Assembly: GCA_947568835.1 (NCBI GenBank)
Contig: OX387608.1
Coordinates: 7,354,001-7,418,000, forward strand
DNA from: Protonemura montana
Taxonomy: Eukaryota; Arthropoda; Insecta; Plecoptera; Nemouridae
Length of the DNA: 64,000 nt
Reading direction: 5' to 3'
Part shown: in pieces, positions 11,590-23,951 of the stretch
Position numbering within the stretch: position 1 is the stretch's first letter
Layout: every line of letters starts with the position of its first letter
Position numbers and translations under genes: made by a program
The notes under the pieces: generated by a model
The model's database searches: none
The model's input: only the letters and a program-made list of their open reading frames with translations
What the model was told of the DNA's origin: nothing

Positions 11590-13064
11590 GTCTGATGCAA
11601 GTCAGTGACGAAGTTTGTGTTTATTACTATGTTTATTGCTATGTTTCGGATGTATTGATTGTAGATGGCGTTCAATCCTGGACCTCGCGTATATAAAAAA
11701 GGTTTTTAAACTCATGTTTGCTGAAATTGATTTTCGAAAAGGTAAAGTGATTTCCACGCGAGAGAAGCGCCGCTATTGAACTTGATGGTTTTAATCAAAT
11801 TGGTCGAAGCAAAATGCGTATAGTAAAATACCTTTGTTGTACGACATGCTCAAAGACATTCAACAATCGCTCGCCCTGGCACCACAAACCCCCTGAGATA
11901 ATATTCTTGGACATCGGCCAGAACGCAACAAGTAAGCGCTGTGATTTCTTAGCATTAACATCAAAAACAACATTTCTTTATCACATAAAAAAAAAGTAAT
12001 TTGCAAAATTTGAGAGGAAAAACTCCTAGGGATCTTAAATTTTTTTTTCAAAGATTTTTTTTCGCCTTAATGCAAGAGTTAGAAGGTTAGAATTTGAATA
12101 TGTTGTAGATAAAGCGTTACACTTTGGAACAATTTGTTTTCCTCTGTTACCGAAATGAATTACAAAAATGCACTTTTTACCCAATTTCAGGACAACCAAA
12201 ATGAAAAAGTGGATATATTTTCTAAAAATATACTTATTGTGCCTAAACGAAATTCTTTTTCTACAACATATACTTGTTTATTATAATTCTTACTTAAAAT
12301 TTAGAATCACAATATCTTTGGAAAGCTTGGTAAGTTTCCTGATATTTTTACTCTCAATTTGTGAATTTGGTCTCCATGAGTATCTAAAATACAGAGACAG
12401 AGCATAGAATCCAGCCTTCAGGTAAAAGTTGAAGTCAGACAATCCACTGTTGGCTTAGGGCTGTACAAAGTTAGAATGAAATAAGCAAACAGTAAACAAC
12501 TGCGGTGATCCTTCCCGCAAGGAAGGTCTTACGGATTGTAACTTCAGGCAATTTGTCTGGTATAATCAGGAAAAAAAATTTTTCGCTTAAATTCTCTCAA
12601 GAAACGGAAAACTTTGGCGATATTTTCCACAAAGAAGACGATGACTATCAGGAAAACGCTTTGCACTTTTCCATTATAAAGCGATTGGGGTTAATTGCAG
12701 ATTCAAAGAAGTTGCAGCAAACTTGAGGGTGCTGCTTGAAGAACGCAAGACCAAAGTTCGAATCCTCGGGCTCTAACGTTATAAGCGGCTTGTAGTTGTC
12801 ATAAGCGTGGCTAGAGTGCACTTTGACCTAGATCCCAGCTGCATTGCATTACATCTCAGAAGGTAGTTTTTATTTAGTAATTGCAACTCGCACGCTACCG
12901 CAATGGCTTATTTGCTGTCTTTCTAATGAGATAGGATGCAATCTTCAGTGTGGTGGTCGGAGACACTTTCATGGTCTTCATTTAAGGTGCAATTTATTTT
13001 AGAGTACCACACTGATCCCATAAGAAGAGGATATCTAATAAAATCAAGAGTTATTAAATTAATT
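11590..13064. other. intergenic, no gene recognised
   Basis: AT-rich. 12140-12530 resembles 3880-4260 in order and spacing of short blocks, so it is probably a diverged repeat. No exon was supported. Confidence 0.3.
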
Positions 13065-15300
13065 ATGCGCAAGTTAAAGTCTAGCCTGTGCGAGAAGATA
13101 CCAGTACAAGGACTGGCCCCAGCATTGCTACAGTCTAGCCCGTGAGAGAAGATACCAGCACAAAGACTGTCCCCAGCATTGCTACAGTCTAGCCCGTGAG
13201 AGAAGATACCAGCACAAGGACTGTCCCCAGCATTGCTACAGTCTAGCCCGTGAGAGAAGATTGCAGCACAAGGACTGTCTCCTGCATTGCTACAGTCTAG
13301 CCTGTGAGAGAAGATAACAGCACAAGGACTGTCCCCTGCATTGCTACAGTCTAGCCCGTGAGAGAAGATTGCAGCACAAGGACTGTCTCCTGCATTGCTA
13401 CAGTCTAGCCCGTGAGAGAAGATACCAGTACAAGGACTGTCCCCTGCATTGCTACAGTCCAGCCCGTGAGAGAAGATACCAGCACAAGGACTGTCCCCCA
13501 GCATTGCTACAGTCTAGCCCGTGAGAGAAGATACCAGCACAAAAACTGTCCCCCAGCATTGCTACAGTCTAGCCCGTGAGAGAAGATACCAGCACAAGAA
13601 CTGCCACCCAGCATTGCTACAGTCTAGCCCGTGAGAGAAGATACCAGCACAATGACTGTCCTCTGCATTGCTACAGTCTAGCCCGTGAGAGAAGATACCA
13701 GCACAAGGACTGTCCTCTGCATTGCTACAGTCTAGCCCGTGAGAGAAGATACCAGCACAAGGACTGTCCTCTGCATTGCTACAGTCTAGCCCGTGAGAGA
13801 AGATACCAGCACAAGGACTGTCCCCTGCATTGCTACAGTCTAGCCCGTGAGAGAAAGTACCAGCACAAGGACTGTCCCCAGCATTGCTACAGTCTAGCCC
13901 GTGAGAGAAGATACCAGCACAAGAACTGCCACCCAGCATTGCTATAGTCTAGCCCGTGAGAGACGATACTAACACAAGGACTGTCCCCTGCATTGCTACA
14001 GTCCAGCCCGTGAGAGAAGATACCAGCACAAGGACTGACCCCCAGCATTGCTACAGTCTAGCCCGTGAGAGAAGATACCAGCACAAGAACTGCCACCCAG
14101 CATTGCTACAGTCTAGCCCGTGAGAGACGATACTAACACAAGGACTGTCCCCTGCATTGCTACAGTCCAGCCCGCGAGAGAAGATACCAGCACAAGGACT
14201 GACCCCCAGCATTGCTACAGTCTAGCCCGTGAGAGAAAGTACCAGCACATGGACTACCCCCAGCATTGCTACAGTCTAGCCCGTGAGAGAAGATACCAGC
14301 ACAAGGACTGTCCCCTGCATTGCTACAGTCTATCCCGTGAGAGAAGATACCAGCACAAGGACTGCCCCCTGCATTGCTACAGTCTAGCCCGTGAGAGAAG
14401 ATACCAGCACAAGGAATGCCCCCTGCATTGCTACAGTCTATCCCGTGAGAGAAGATACCAGCACAAGGACTGTCCCCTGCATTGCTACAGTCTAGCCCGT
14501 GAGAGAAGATACCAGCACAAGGACTGCCCCCTGCATTGCTACAGTCCAGCCCGTGAGAGAAGATACCAGCACAAGGACTGCCCCCAGCATTGCTACAGTC
14601 TAGCCCGTGAGAGAAGATACCAGCACATGGACTGTCCCCTGCATTGCTACAGTCTAGCCCGTGGGAGAAGATACCAACACAAGGACTGCCCCCAGCATTG
14701 CTACAGTCTAGCCCGTGAGAGAAGATACCAGCACAAGGACTGCCCCCTGCATTGCTACAGTCTATCCCGTGAGAGAAGATACCAGCACAAGGACTGCCCC
14801 CAGCATTGCTACAGTCTAGCCCGTGAGAGAAGATACCAGCACAAGAACTGCCACCCAGCATTGCTACAGTCTAGCCCGTGAGAGACGATACTAACACAAG
14901 GACTGTTCCCTGCATTGCTACAGTCCAGCCCGTGAGAGAAGATACCAGCACAAGGACTGATTCCCAGCATTGCTACAGTCTAGCCTGTGAGAGAAAGTAC
15001 CAGCACATGGACTACCCCCAGCATTGCTACAGTCTAGCCCGTGAGAGAAGATAACAGCACAAGGACTGTCCCCTGCATTGCTACAGTCTAGCCCGTGAGC
15101 GAAGATACTAACACAAGGACTGCCCCCAGCATTGCTACAGTCTAGCCCGTGAGAAAAGATACCAGCACAGGGACTGTCCCCTGCATTGCTACAGTCTAGC
15201 CCGTGAGAGAAGATACCAGCACAAGGATTGTCCCCTACTTCGGTCTAGCCACTGAGAGAAGATACCAGGACATGAACTACCACCCAGCATTGCTACCATC
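13065..15300. repeat. 54-bp satellite array, about 41 copies
   Basis: Units of 54 bp (marker GTGAGAGAAGATACCAGCAC) repeat with almost no gaps; variants cluster in blocks (for example the shared run of variants at 13900-14140 and 14840-15010), indicating recent higher-order duplication inside the array. Since 54 is a multiple of three, both strands stay open for hundreds of codons with an 18-residue period: HCYSLARERRYQHKDCPL forward and SNAGDSPCAGIFSHGLDC reverse. Frames are broken by small indels (13490, 13950, 15230), no intron borders or start are seen, and both strands are equally open, so this is read as a satellite and not as a gene. Confidence 0.95.
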
Positions 15301-17940
15301 TCTTGAATTATATTTCAGTTATGATTTTAGTGAAAAAATTTCAAAATTCATGTTATATCTACAAAAAACTCCCAAAACTGATCAAATTTTTAGAAAATTT
15401 CGTGGAATAGCTCGAAAAACATGACATATCTTTAGTAAAAAAGGAAGGCAGCGGACATCAGCGGATTTTTTTGTTTTTAAACTAACAGTCGGCTCCCATG
15501 ACACTCCAAAACGACTGGTGGCGCCTCTGTCGGAAAAATATGTTCTTTCGCTGAACGGAGTATATAGCTGCCAAGACGCTGTAAGAGGACTTACGGGTTT
15601 ATTTTATGCAAACTCATGTCATCCGTGTTTATGAATGTGAATGCAAATTGTGGTTTTGTATACTTAAACCTAGTTCAACTAGAAAATGTTTCACAAAACT
15701 GTGCAGCGTACACTTGTTGCCACAGGTTTGAAGTGAGAAACCAGTCACTTTATGTGGTGAACACAAAATTGACTTCAAAGTAGATTACTTCCAGGAAAGC
15801 GAAGAAGAAAAGCGACACTAGAAAGTTGACTCTGAGTCTACGAGACCCGAGTTCTACAAATGCACCGAGACCGAGTTTAACTTTGGCCGCGATATTTCAC
15901 ACAAAACCGCGAGGAGGCGGAATAATATCCACATACATTTCCCGTGCTCGCTGCTTGCTTGGTCGATCGTGAATAATTTTTCTGGAGCTCAGCAAATTTG
16001 TACAATCGTGTACATGTTGGGTTTGATTTTAGAAGCATTTTAAAACGTGCAACTGTGTATTTTTGGATGAGCGAAGCGAAAACACAATTAGACGACACGG
16101 ACATTTATTATTGTGTTTTTTTGTGCGGCCAAATGGTAGTACAACCGATTTCGGCTTTTGTTTTACAGCTACGTGCACCCTTGATAAATAAATAGACATA
16201 AGCGAAACGTAAGGAAAATTTGTTGTTTTCCTTAGCCCAGTTTTAAATTTCAGTTTTGTGCCTTCAACAATTTTTTGTAAATAAACGCTTTTCAAAATGT
16301 GTTTCGTCCTATGGTTCCTAAGCCATTCGACTCATAAAGCGCCCACAAAACCCTGCGCCATCAAATTCCACACGATTTATCCGTCGAACACGAGCCGTGA
16401 AAGTTTCGCGGGTACTTTGAAACGAGCTGCGTTCGCGCACGAGTGCGTCGTCGTACGATAACCGCGCCCGATATTGGGCCGTCGAGCATTTAGCGACAAC
16501 TTGTGAAAAGGGTGCGTGCCGTGCCGGGATTTGGTACGCGTTGGGCTTACGAACAAACCGCCAGCTCGCTTTCAACAAGACTTAGTGGTTTCGCCAGAGA
16601 CAAATAGGAGGAAATTATGAACTACCAAAACTTTCCCAACCCCAAAATAAAGTATCATTTGGCTGGAGGCGCAATTATGCTTGACTGTGCTTACTCAATG
16701 CCTTACACGGCTAATAAGCTAAAAGCACCAAGTCTAATTCAGGTATATCACCTTTACCTGGCAAAATAATTATTCAAGGGCCAGTTTTACAATTTCCAAT
16801 TAATTAAGCAACCGGATATTAAGATGTTAATATAGCCTGTAACCATGGAGATTAGTCCTTAACAGATTGTAATCTTTTTAACTGAACATTTAAACTGGCG
16901 TTGCACTTAAAATACAATCTGCATTACTTTAAGAGCAACAATAAAGTGTGGCTTTTTCATATTTCTGCTGCTAACTAAACATCTAGGTTACAAATTCGGC
17001 AGTTTGCGGGTTCGATCCCAGCGTGGCGCTACAAAAATTTCCGGCTTTTTTCCGGATCTTATCTCGTCTTTCACAGCGATAAAAATGAAACCCACTTTTA
17101 ATCGACAATTCACATCCGATCGTCATGTTTCTATATTACTTTTGGACACCTCAGAAAATCTTCAGAATCTACTTTAATGAGTTCGCATACAAATCTAACT
17201 ATCCAGAAAAACTGTTGACAGTTAAGATTTTGTTTTATATTAGATTGATAATTCAATATTCAGGATAATTGTCTGACATATAAAAAAAAACATGGTCATA
17301 ATAATTACTCCTGGCAACTATGAACTGAAATTGAATGGTAAGGACCATGCCTAATGCATTATTGACCATAATTGTTTTCTCAATAAAAAAACTCAACCAA
17401 ATCACCTCGTCTAGCCAACAGTCAAGATCACTCAGACCAACCTCGTTCGCCGGCACACTATCACGTCTCAGCACGTTGCGCGACGCTAACCACGCGACGT
17501 CACGACGCCCGGCGTCGGATTGCTGCGCATCACGCTACGACCGTCCCGTCCGACGTTCGGTACACGACTGACTAGTTCCAGTCTACGTTGCCGCTGGGAG
17601 GTCAACATCGGAACGCCAGGAGGCGGTAGCGATTGTTTTAACGTCGCCGCCATGAGGAGACTGGATTTGTGTGTTTGGGTTTCGGGTTTTTGTTCGAACA
17701 AAGGTGATTCTCAATCGCTTTTAGGGTGCTACATTGTTGATCAGAAACGTGCAGAGGATCAAGCAGCTTAAAGTTGGTAAGCAATGAAAATTTACACTTA
17801 AATATGCTTAAACGTTGGATTTATATGATAAGCTGTGAATTTAAGTTCAAAACCTCATGTGATCTTCACAGAAAGTTCTAGATAAAAATAATAATTTACT
17901 AAACCTAGCCTAGAAGAGTCGGTTCGGGAGAGTTCCCTGT
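15301..17940. other. intergenic with two CpG-dense patches
   Basis: No exon is certain. CpG-dense patches lie at about 16360-16570 and 17440-17660. In the second, a GCCGCCATGAGG start (17652) opens 17 codons to a donor-like AAAG|GTGATT, which could be a first exon, and an ACGTCACG element lies near 17498; neither is supported by a recognised protein. A B-box-like GGGTTCGATCCC at about 17007 suggests a decayed tRNA-derived SINE. Confidence 0.3.
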
Positions 17941-17942
17941 TT

Positions 17943-18390
17943 ATTATTGTTGATTGATTTGTGGTGTTTAACGACGCACTGTTTTGACGACTGGCCCTGT
18001 GGCACTGGTCTAATGGCGTCGGTGAATGAGTGCATGATGATGAGGATGATGATGAATCTAACATAGCGTAGAAGAGAGGAGAGGAAACCCGGTGCCGGCA
18101 CGAAGCCTACTCCTGTCGAAGAGCACCAAGGGGACCACCGGCTTAACGTCCCTTCCGAAGGACGGTACAACTCGAACAGCAGGATTCATCCACAAACCCA
18201 TGCTGCCGAGAGGTTGATACGCAAGGCGAGTGAAGTTGATGTACTAACCTTCATATTTTCAGCAACTCTCCCGAACAGAACTTGACATGTGTATGATGAT
18301 CACCCATACAATTCCTGACCAAGCGCAGCGTTGCTTAACTTCAGTGATCACACGAGAACCAGCGTTTCCAACACGCAAACCCGATCGGTA
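17943..18390 (-). mobile_element. 5S-derived SINE, nearly full length
   Basis: Complete minus-strand copy: 5S-like head ending at about 18390 (ACGCTGGTTCTCGTGTGATC), body with GGCACCGGGTTTCC and GACAGGAGTAGGCT, and tail AACACCACAAATCAATCAAC. The head carries several substitutions. No target-site duplication was evident. Confidence 0.85.
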
Positions 18391-20210
18391 TTTTATATTT
18401 GCTGCGAAATTAAAAATATATTGCTTAACAACTGCCAATTGCAAACTGTATGATAATATTCTACAAATAACTGAAACCTAAACAATTTCGAGTAACGCCG
18501 ACTTAATATTTGAATTGTCAAGTTGTAAATCATTCATCGGTGATCACTTACGCGCACAAAACTTCATGTTGTTAACTTGAATCTCACTCTTTTTATGTCT
18601 TCGGTATTTATTATGATATTATGGTTTGCAATATCAACGCAATATGCAATCTACTTCGGAACTCGATGCCGAAATATGCGAATACATCTTCTGGTAGAGT
18701 TTTCTGGAGATTGCAAGCCAATCTATTTTTATTTCTAATAAAAAGACTGAATTCTTTATACCAAACCAGAGGCACACATCCAATACAGACTCATTCCAAC
18801 TGAACGGATAATTAAATACTAACAAATGAAACCCAATTTTAACCTGGATCAGCATTCCAAAGGTCAGTCATGCGACCACATACCTGTAGCAAAGCTATTA
18901 AACTCGCTATTATAAACTGAACATCAATTCCAATCTAATTACAAAATACCAGACCGAACTTGTTCTGTTATCAACATCAATACTCACTCATTAAAGTAAT
19001 GTTTTCTTTGTCTTTTTTAATGTCTCTGAGAGTCATATAAAAACAGGTATAAAGAGTTTTTAAATACAGGTTCAAAATGTGTTGTTACCAAATCGTTGAT
19101 CTTAGGTTAATTGATCTTATCTTAATATCTTGACCCCTGCAGGATAAAGTAGATCTAACGTTGAATAGTTGAAATTTACATAAATGTTAGTAAAACACAG
19201 TAAAAAATACACTTAATTTGTCTGGGATTCGTCGGTAGTTAGTTGTTTATTGTATTTTCTATACTATATTACAGAATTTAATATCATTACTGTACAATAT
19301 ATAATATTATACGGATATATATATAGATATTAAATCAGATATTACAATATAATTATTGTATTCTCTAGTGTAGTTGACAAAGGCAGCATGCCAATTTCTC
19401 GGTTACTTATACAGGTCTACTGATTTGTTTCCTGCAGTAATAGGAGGAGATATCAAAGAAAGATAACCATTTAAGGACGTTTTTTTTTTTGTAGAAATTC
19501 GCCAACAAATTCGATCGTTTTGGCTGTCGCTTAAAATTCTATGTTTGCTAGCCAAACGGCATCAACTTCTTTGTGGGAGAGATTATGACTTGAGCCACAA
19601 CCAGCTAATCATTCAATTGATTACGTTTTAAAATAACCGTGAGATCGTGAAATGATATAATTAAAAAAAAAGCCTTGGTTAAAAGAAGAATTAAGCAACT
19701 TTTGTTCTGACAGCCTCGGCTATAATTCTGATTGGCAAAACATTAATACAGGAATAATTGGATGCATATTATTGACTTGACTAGCTTCAAACAGTGAATT
19801 GTAAGATTAAAACAATGCACATGGCTTAAATATCTTTCGATTATTGATGCTAATAATTACCTCTCAAGAATTGGTGCCTAGCCAGGGCCTCGAACCCCTA
19901 TCTTTCACGGATGTTGCTCTAACCATTTCGGCTAATTGGACGAGACCTTTTTGAAGTTTATTAGTTTTCATTGTTTTATAATCTCTGCCCATTAAAATTA
20001 TTTGCAATTTAAATCAGATTAAACAATTCTGTTTTCATTCTGTTTTCAGTTTTCATGAAACTCAAGCTCAAATTTTGTTAAGAACTTAAGTCCAATTTGC
20101 TGCCACATTCATAGAAAATAACCTGGAACTTTTCTTTTAGAACTCCCAGCATCCATTCACATTCAACTAGGTTAACTAGGTCAAGCAGCCAAACCCAAAG
20201 CAATCGTAAA
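18391..20210. other. intergenic, AT-rich
   Basis: No exon seen. On the minus strand at 19870-19945 there is a tRNA-like segment (GGTTAGAGCAACATCC followed by GGGGTTCGAGGCCC), probably a tRNA-derived SINE head; a related, more decayed one is at 49505-49585. Confidence 0.35.
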
Positions 20211-20214
20211 AAAC

Positions 20215-21021
20215 CAACGGCATATTCGACTGACTGCCCCGGTTCGCCCCGGGTGTGCACAGGGGGCGATCTGTGTGTTCGACTGGGCATGTGACTCTGC
20301 CCCAGTGCAACTTTCACGTGTTCGTCTGGGCATGCGACTCTGCCCAAGTACAACTTTCACGTGTTCAACTGGGCATGTGACTCTGCCCCAGTGCAACTTT
20401 CACGTGTTCGACTGGGCATGTGACTCTGCCCCAGTGCAACTTTCACGTGTTCGACTGGGCATGTGACTCTGCCCCAGTGCAACTTTCACGTATTCGTCTG
20501 GGCATGCGACTCTGCCCAAGTACAACTTTCACGTGTTCAACTGGACATGTGACCCTGTCCCAGTGCAACTTTCACGTGTTCCACTGGGCATGTGACTCTG
20601 CCCCAGTGCAACTTTCACGTGTTCGACTGGTCATGTGACTCTGCCCCAGTGCAACTTTCACGTGTTCGACTGGGCATGTGACTCTGCCCCAGTGCAACTT
20701 TCACGTGTTCGACTGGGCATGTGACTCTGCCCCAGTGCAACTTTCACGTATTCGACTGGGCATGTGACTCTGTCCCAGCTCAACTTTCACGTGTTTGACT
20801 GTCAGAGATGCTCGCTCTCGGGTCACTCCCGGTTCACTTTCCTTGCTCCGAGAAGTTTGACGGTGCAATTGGAAAACAAATAAATGTATTGACAGCTAGT
20901 GATCACGTGTTCGGGTGGGAGCGCTCTCACTCGGAGCTGGTGCAAACCCGGTGGAGAGCTTGACGTCATCGAGCAAGTTTCAAGCCCGCCCTGGTGCAGG
21001 CCAGTCAAAAACTCCGTTAGT
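20215..21021 (+). mobile_element. TIR element carrying a 43-bp minisatellite, copy 1
   Basis: The copy starts AACGGCATATTCGACTG and ends in the imperfect inverse CAGTCAAAAACTCCGTTAG. Inside are a 5' unique segment, about 12.5 tandem 43-bp units (20270-20810, unit TTCGACTGGGCATGTGACTC + TGCCCCAGTGCAACTTTCAC + GTG), and a 3' unique segment (GCTCGCTCTCGGGTCACT ... GTGCAGGCCAGTC). The same order of parts recurs at 50571-51029, so the minisatellite travels inside a transposable element, probably a nonautonomous DNA transposon. No transposase is encoded. Confidence 0.8.
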
Positions 21022-22025
21022 CCAATACACATATATTCCTACGTTTTCAATAACCTTTTACCCCCCCCCCCCTTCCCTACCCCCCTACCCAAGCTGAAGA
21101 GCAAAATAAAACTGGCGCACACCAGCGCAGATGATTTGTTGAGTTTTTAAAAACGATGCCATCTCAAAACGGCTGGAAATTCCTGGCCTACAAGCCCGCT
21201 TTTCGTGAATTACTGGAGGCGTTATTTCATCTTAATTCGTTTATAACATGAACTATAGAATCCAAGTTTAATATAATTTTCCTTCTCATCACATTTTATG
21301 TATCTGGGACAATATTTATATTGTTCATAAATAACCATCGGAAAATAAAATAAGCTAAACTTAATTTACCTTAACTTAACTAATAGCTAAACTTTACTAA
21401 CAAATCTTTGGAAGAAGAAACAATTCACTTAACATTTATGTAGAACACAGGTACTACATGCTTAAATTGTTAAAGGTTTTTGTACTGTGTTGTAAATTTT
21501 GAAAATTACACCGTTCATCTGCACTGTGTTTGCCTGAACGCCTGACTAGACAGTGCTCTCATCATTTTTACAAAAGCGCATTCGGCGGCTGGCCGAATTA
21601 ACTCGAAAAGTTTCATTAAAAAAAAAAAGAAAAAAACGTAGTTCTTGCGCGTGTCGCAAGGCCGCGTTCGGGTTCCGTAATTAAATAGCGCGTTCGCTCG
21701 GGAAACTTTCGAGGTTCACCGGGAAAAACTCAAAGGCACTGCGAAAGGTTTTTTTTTTCAAAGGCATGCAACCGTAAGGAGGATGAAGACGTGCGAGGGT
21801 TCGGCAAAAAAAATGAAGCATAATTTCAAATATTTTTTTTTTACTAAAGCTCAGAAATGGCTTTGAGAAAAAGCTCTGCTTGCTCTGAAATTTTTTTCTT
21901 TGTCGTCATTGTTTGTGAGCCTTCGTGATCGCGATTTAAGCTGCGTTTGTTTCTTATGAAGGGCACTAACAACTCCTAACAACTCCCAACTCCTAGCAGA
22001 ACAAATCTGAGGTAACGAATCTAAA

Positions 22026-22156
22026 AGCGTTTTCAACTGTCCTGCACCAGGGCGGGTTTGATACTTGCTTCATACCAGCTCCGAGCAAAAGCGCTCACAC
22101 CCGAACACGTGATCATTAGCTGTCAGTGTATTCATTTGTTTTTCAATGGCACCGAG
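22026..22156 (-). mobile_element. 3' end of the 43-bp-minisatellite element, inverted fragment
   Basis: Reverse-complement match to the 3' unique segment of the element at 20215: terminal AGCGTTTTCAACTG, then CCTGCACCAGGGCGGGTTTG, CGAACACGTGATCATTAGCTGTCAG, and CATTTGTTTTTC. It faces the copy at 20215-21021 across about 1 kb, so the two right ends form a large inverted repeat. No minisatellite units are present here. Confidence 0.75.
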
Positions 22157-23268
22157 AAAATTTTCAGAATATGATTTTGATTGCCTTTGAATGCATTTAT
22201 TATTACACCGTATTATTGTACCTCAATTGTTTTACAAACAGACAACACTCAGAAGTGAAGCCGAATCCAATAATGATGTGGCTTAACATTTTACAACTCG
22301 TTTCCTGTGCAGAGAAAAATTATGTTGAGAGACTTTCTCTTCTCATCAACGGCGATTCTTTGTCACGTTCCTCACCTTTTCCAGACAAATCGCAGTCAAC
22401 TATAGAACTCCACTCCTACGCCTTCGTTCAGATGAGAAAAACGGCTAAGGCATACTTTATTAAAGTACAGTTGTCTATTCTAATTTTAAAACACCAACAC
22501 ACCAGGACCAGCAAATGGGACATGTCTGTAATATCACACAAAAATTAAATCATGGTTAGACATATTTCACAAACGTCGGATGAGAAATAATTGGAAAGGG
22601 CCAAAAAAGTAAATCCTACATTGCTAGAGGCTTTTGTTGTAGAGCTTTTGGCAATTTTTCTTCAACTTCAATTTGTTGCCTTTCGAACTCTTCATCAAAA
22701 TGTCTATGCAAGCCCATAAAGTTTGATAAACATCGTCACGTTCGTTTTATTAAAAGCGCTAGAGTTAAACGTTCTGTTGAGCAAACGAGGCCGGCAACAC
22801 GTGGTAACGATAGCTGACGCCCGATGGCGTTTGCGGCGATCCTTTTGTAACAAACCTCTAAAATTACACAATTACGCTTCGTAATATCGATCAACGTTTA
22901 TCAATCGTTGCAGTTGGCATAAATGAACATAGATTGAGTGTAAAGCAGTCATAAATGCGAATAATCTGCGAGAAATAACGAAATACAGTTTCTAAACTCT
23001 CAAAATGACAATAATGACAATGACAATAACGACAATAACTCTATTTGCTATTTGCTAATAGCAAATACTCTATATGACGACGACATTTAGGAAGATAAAC
23101 ACTCTACTCTGTTTTTTAGCCTGTAAAACTACCTGAACCTAACTTAGCTAAGGTACACCAATAGTTCACAACAAAACGCCCTCTCCCGCCAAAATTGTAT
23201 CAATATTAAATAATATAATAATAAATTAATATAATAATATAATGTAATATAATAAAATTAATAGTAAT
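22157..23268. other. intergenic; contains one copy of an unnamed repeat (family B)
   Basis: 22765-22870 matches 26026-26120 (GAGCAAACGAGGCCGGCAAC, ACACGTGGTAAC, AACAAACCTCTA). A 140-codon plus-strand ORF at 22126-22548 begins inside the mobile-element fragment and shows no domain. A short palindrome, ATTTGCTAATAGCAAAT, lies near 23050 and an AT-rich simple repeat at 23205-23270. Confidence 0.35.
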
Positions 23269-23490
23269 GCATTTAGGATGCCTGAACTAGGTAATTGTTA
23301 TAATTTTGTGTGGTTCTTTCGTTATCGGCAAATTGTCAGGACTGCTCTAACCATTGAAAATGTAACAGGTACAAGTTACGAAACGTTGAGAAATTTAGTT
23401 GTTTTTCACTTAGCATTCAAAATCCAGTTTAAATAGTTTTTCTAAAAACTAGTGCTAAGATTAGATAAAGTAGACATGAGTCTAAAAACC
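23269..23490 (+). mobile_element. repeat family A (Penelope-terminus-like)
   Basis: Shares with four other sites (32131, 43421, 44487, 44617) a start GCATTTAGGATGCCTGAACT, the stem-forming GTAACAGGTACAAGTTACGAAACGT, and a 3' part ending GACATGAGTCTAAAAACC. The middle motif resembles a hammerhead ribozyme core in the better copies but is decayed here. The family has no coding capacity in any copy. Confidence 0.6.
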
Positions 23491-23756
23491 AGTATAATCC
23501 TGCCAAACGTTCATCTGCAGCCCAATGTCGAACGTGCCGAAAGCACTTGTTAATTAAAATAAGTGCCAACAGCCACAGGCAAAAATAAACACACGTACAA
23601 AACTAACCAGTCAAAAAAAAAGTACTGTATACCAATTTGTTCCTGTTAATAATGCAGGAGACCTCCAGCCAATAGGTCCAGAATTAAAAACGCGGTTCCT
23701 GTGTCGTTCGGCGGATGTTTCAACACACAAAGTCGCTAATTATTCAGTTTTAAATC

Positions 23757-23780
23757 AGCCCCCCCCCCCCCCCCCCCCCT
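23757..23780. repeat. poly-C tract
   Basis: About 21 consecutive C residues. Comparable homopolymers occur at 21060-21073 (C) and 59495-59512 (G). Lengths may be unreliable in the assembly. Confidence 0.9.
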
Positions 23781-23951
23781 CCCTACTCACCCACTACTAA
23801 CCTAACCGTCGTCCATTGTTGGACGGGTAGCTAATGCGCAATCGCGTGGACAAAAGGCCAATCATGAACAGAGTCAGCTCGGGGTAGAGAGTCGTGGGAG
23901 GTGAAGAGTGGCCGTGAGCACACATAGTGGAAACACAAAGCGCTGGAAAAA

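Noticed and set aside
14120-14881. 253-codon plus-strand ORF with an 18-residue repeat
   Set aside because: It is the 54-bp satellite read in one frame; the opposite strand is equally open, indels break the frame, and no start or splice context is present.
13065-15300. CRISPR-like array
   Set aside because: Units are head-to-tail without unique spacers, in a eukaryotic genome; it is a satellite.
22126-22548. 140-codon ORF
   Set aside because: Starts inside a mobile-element fragment, shows no domain, signal or splice support.
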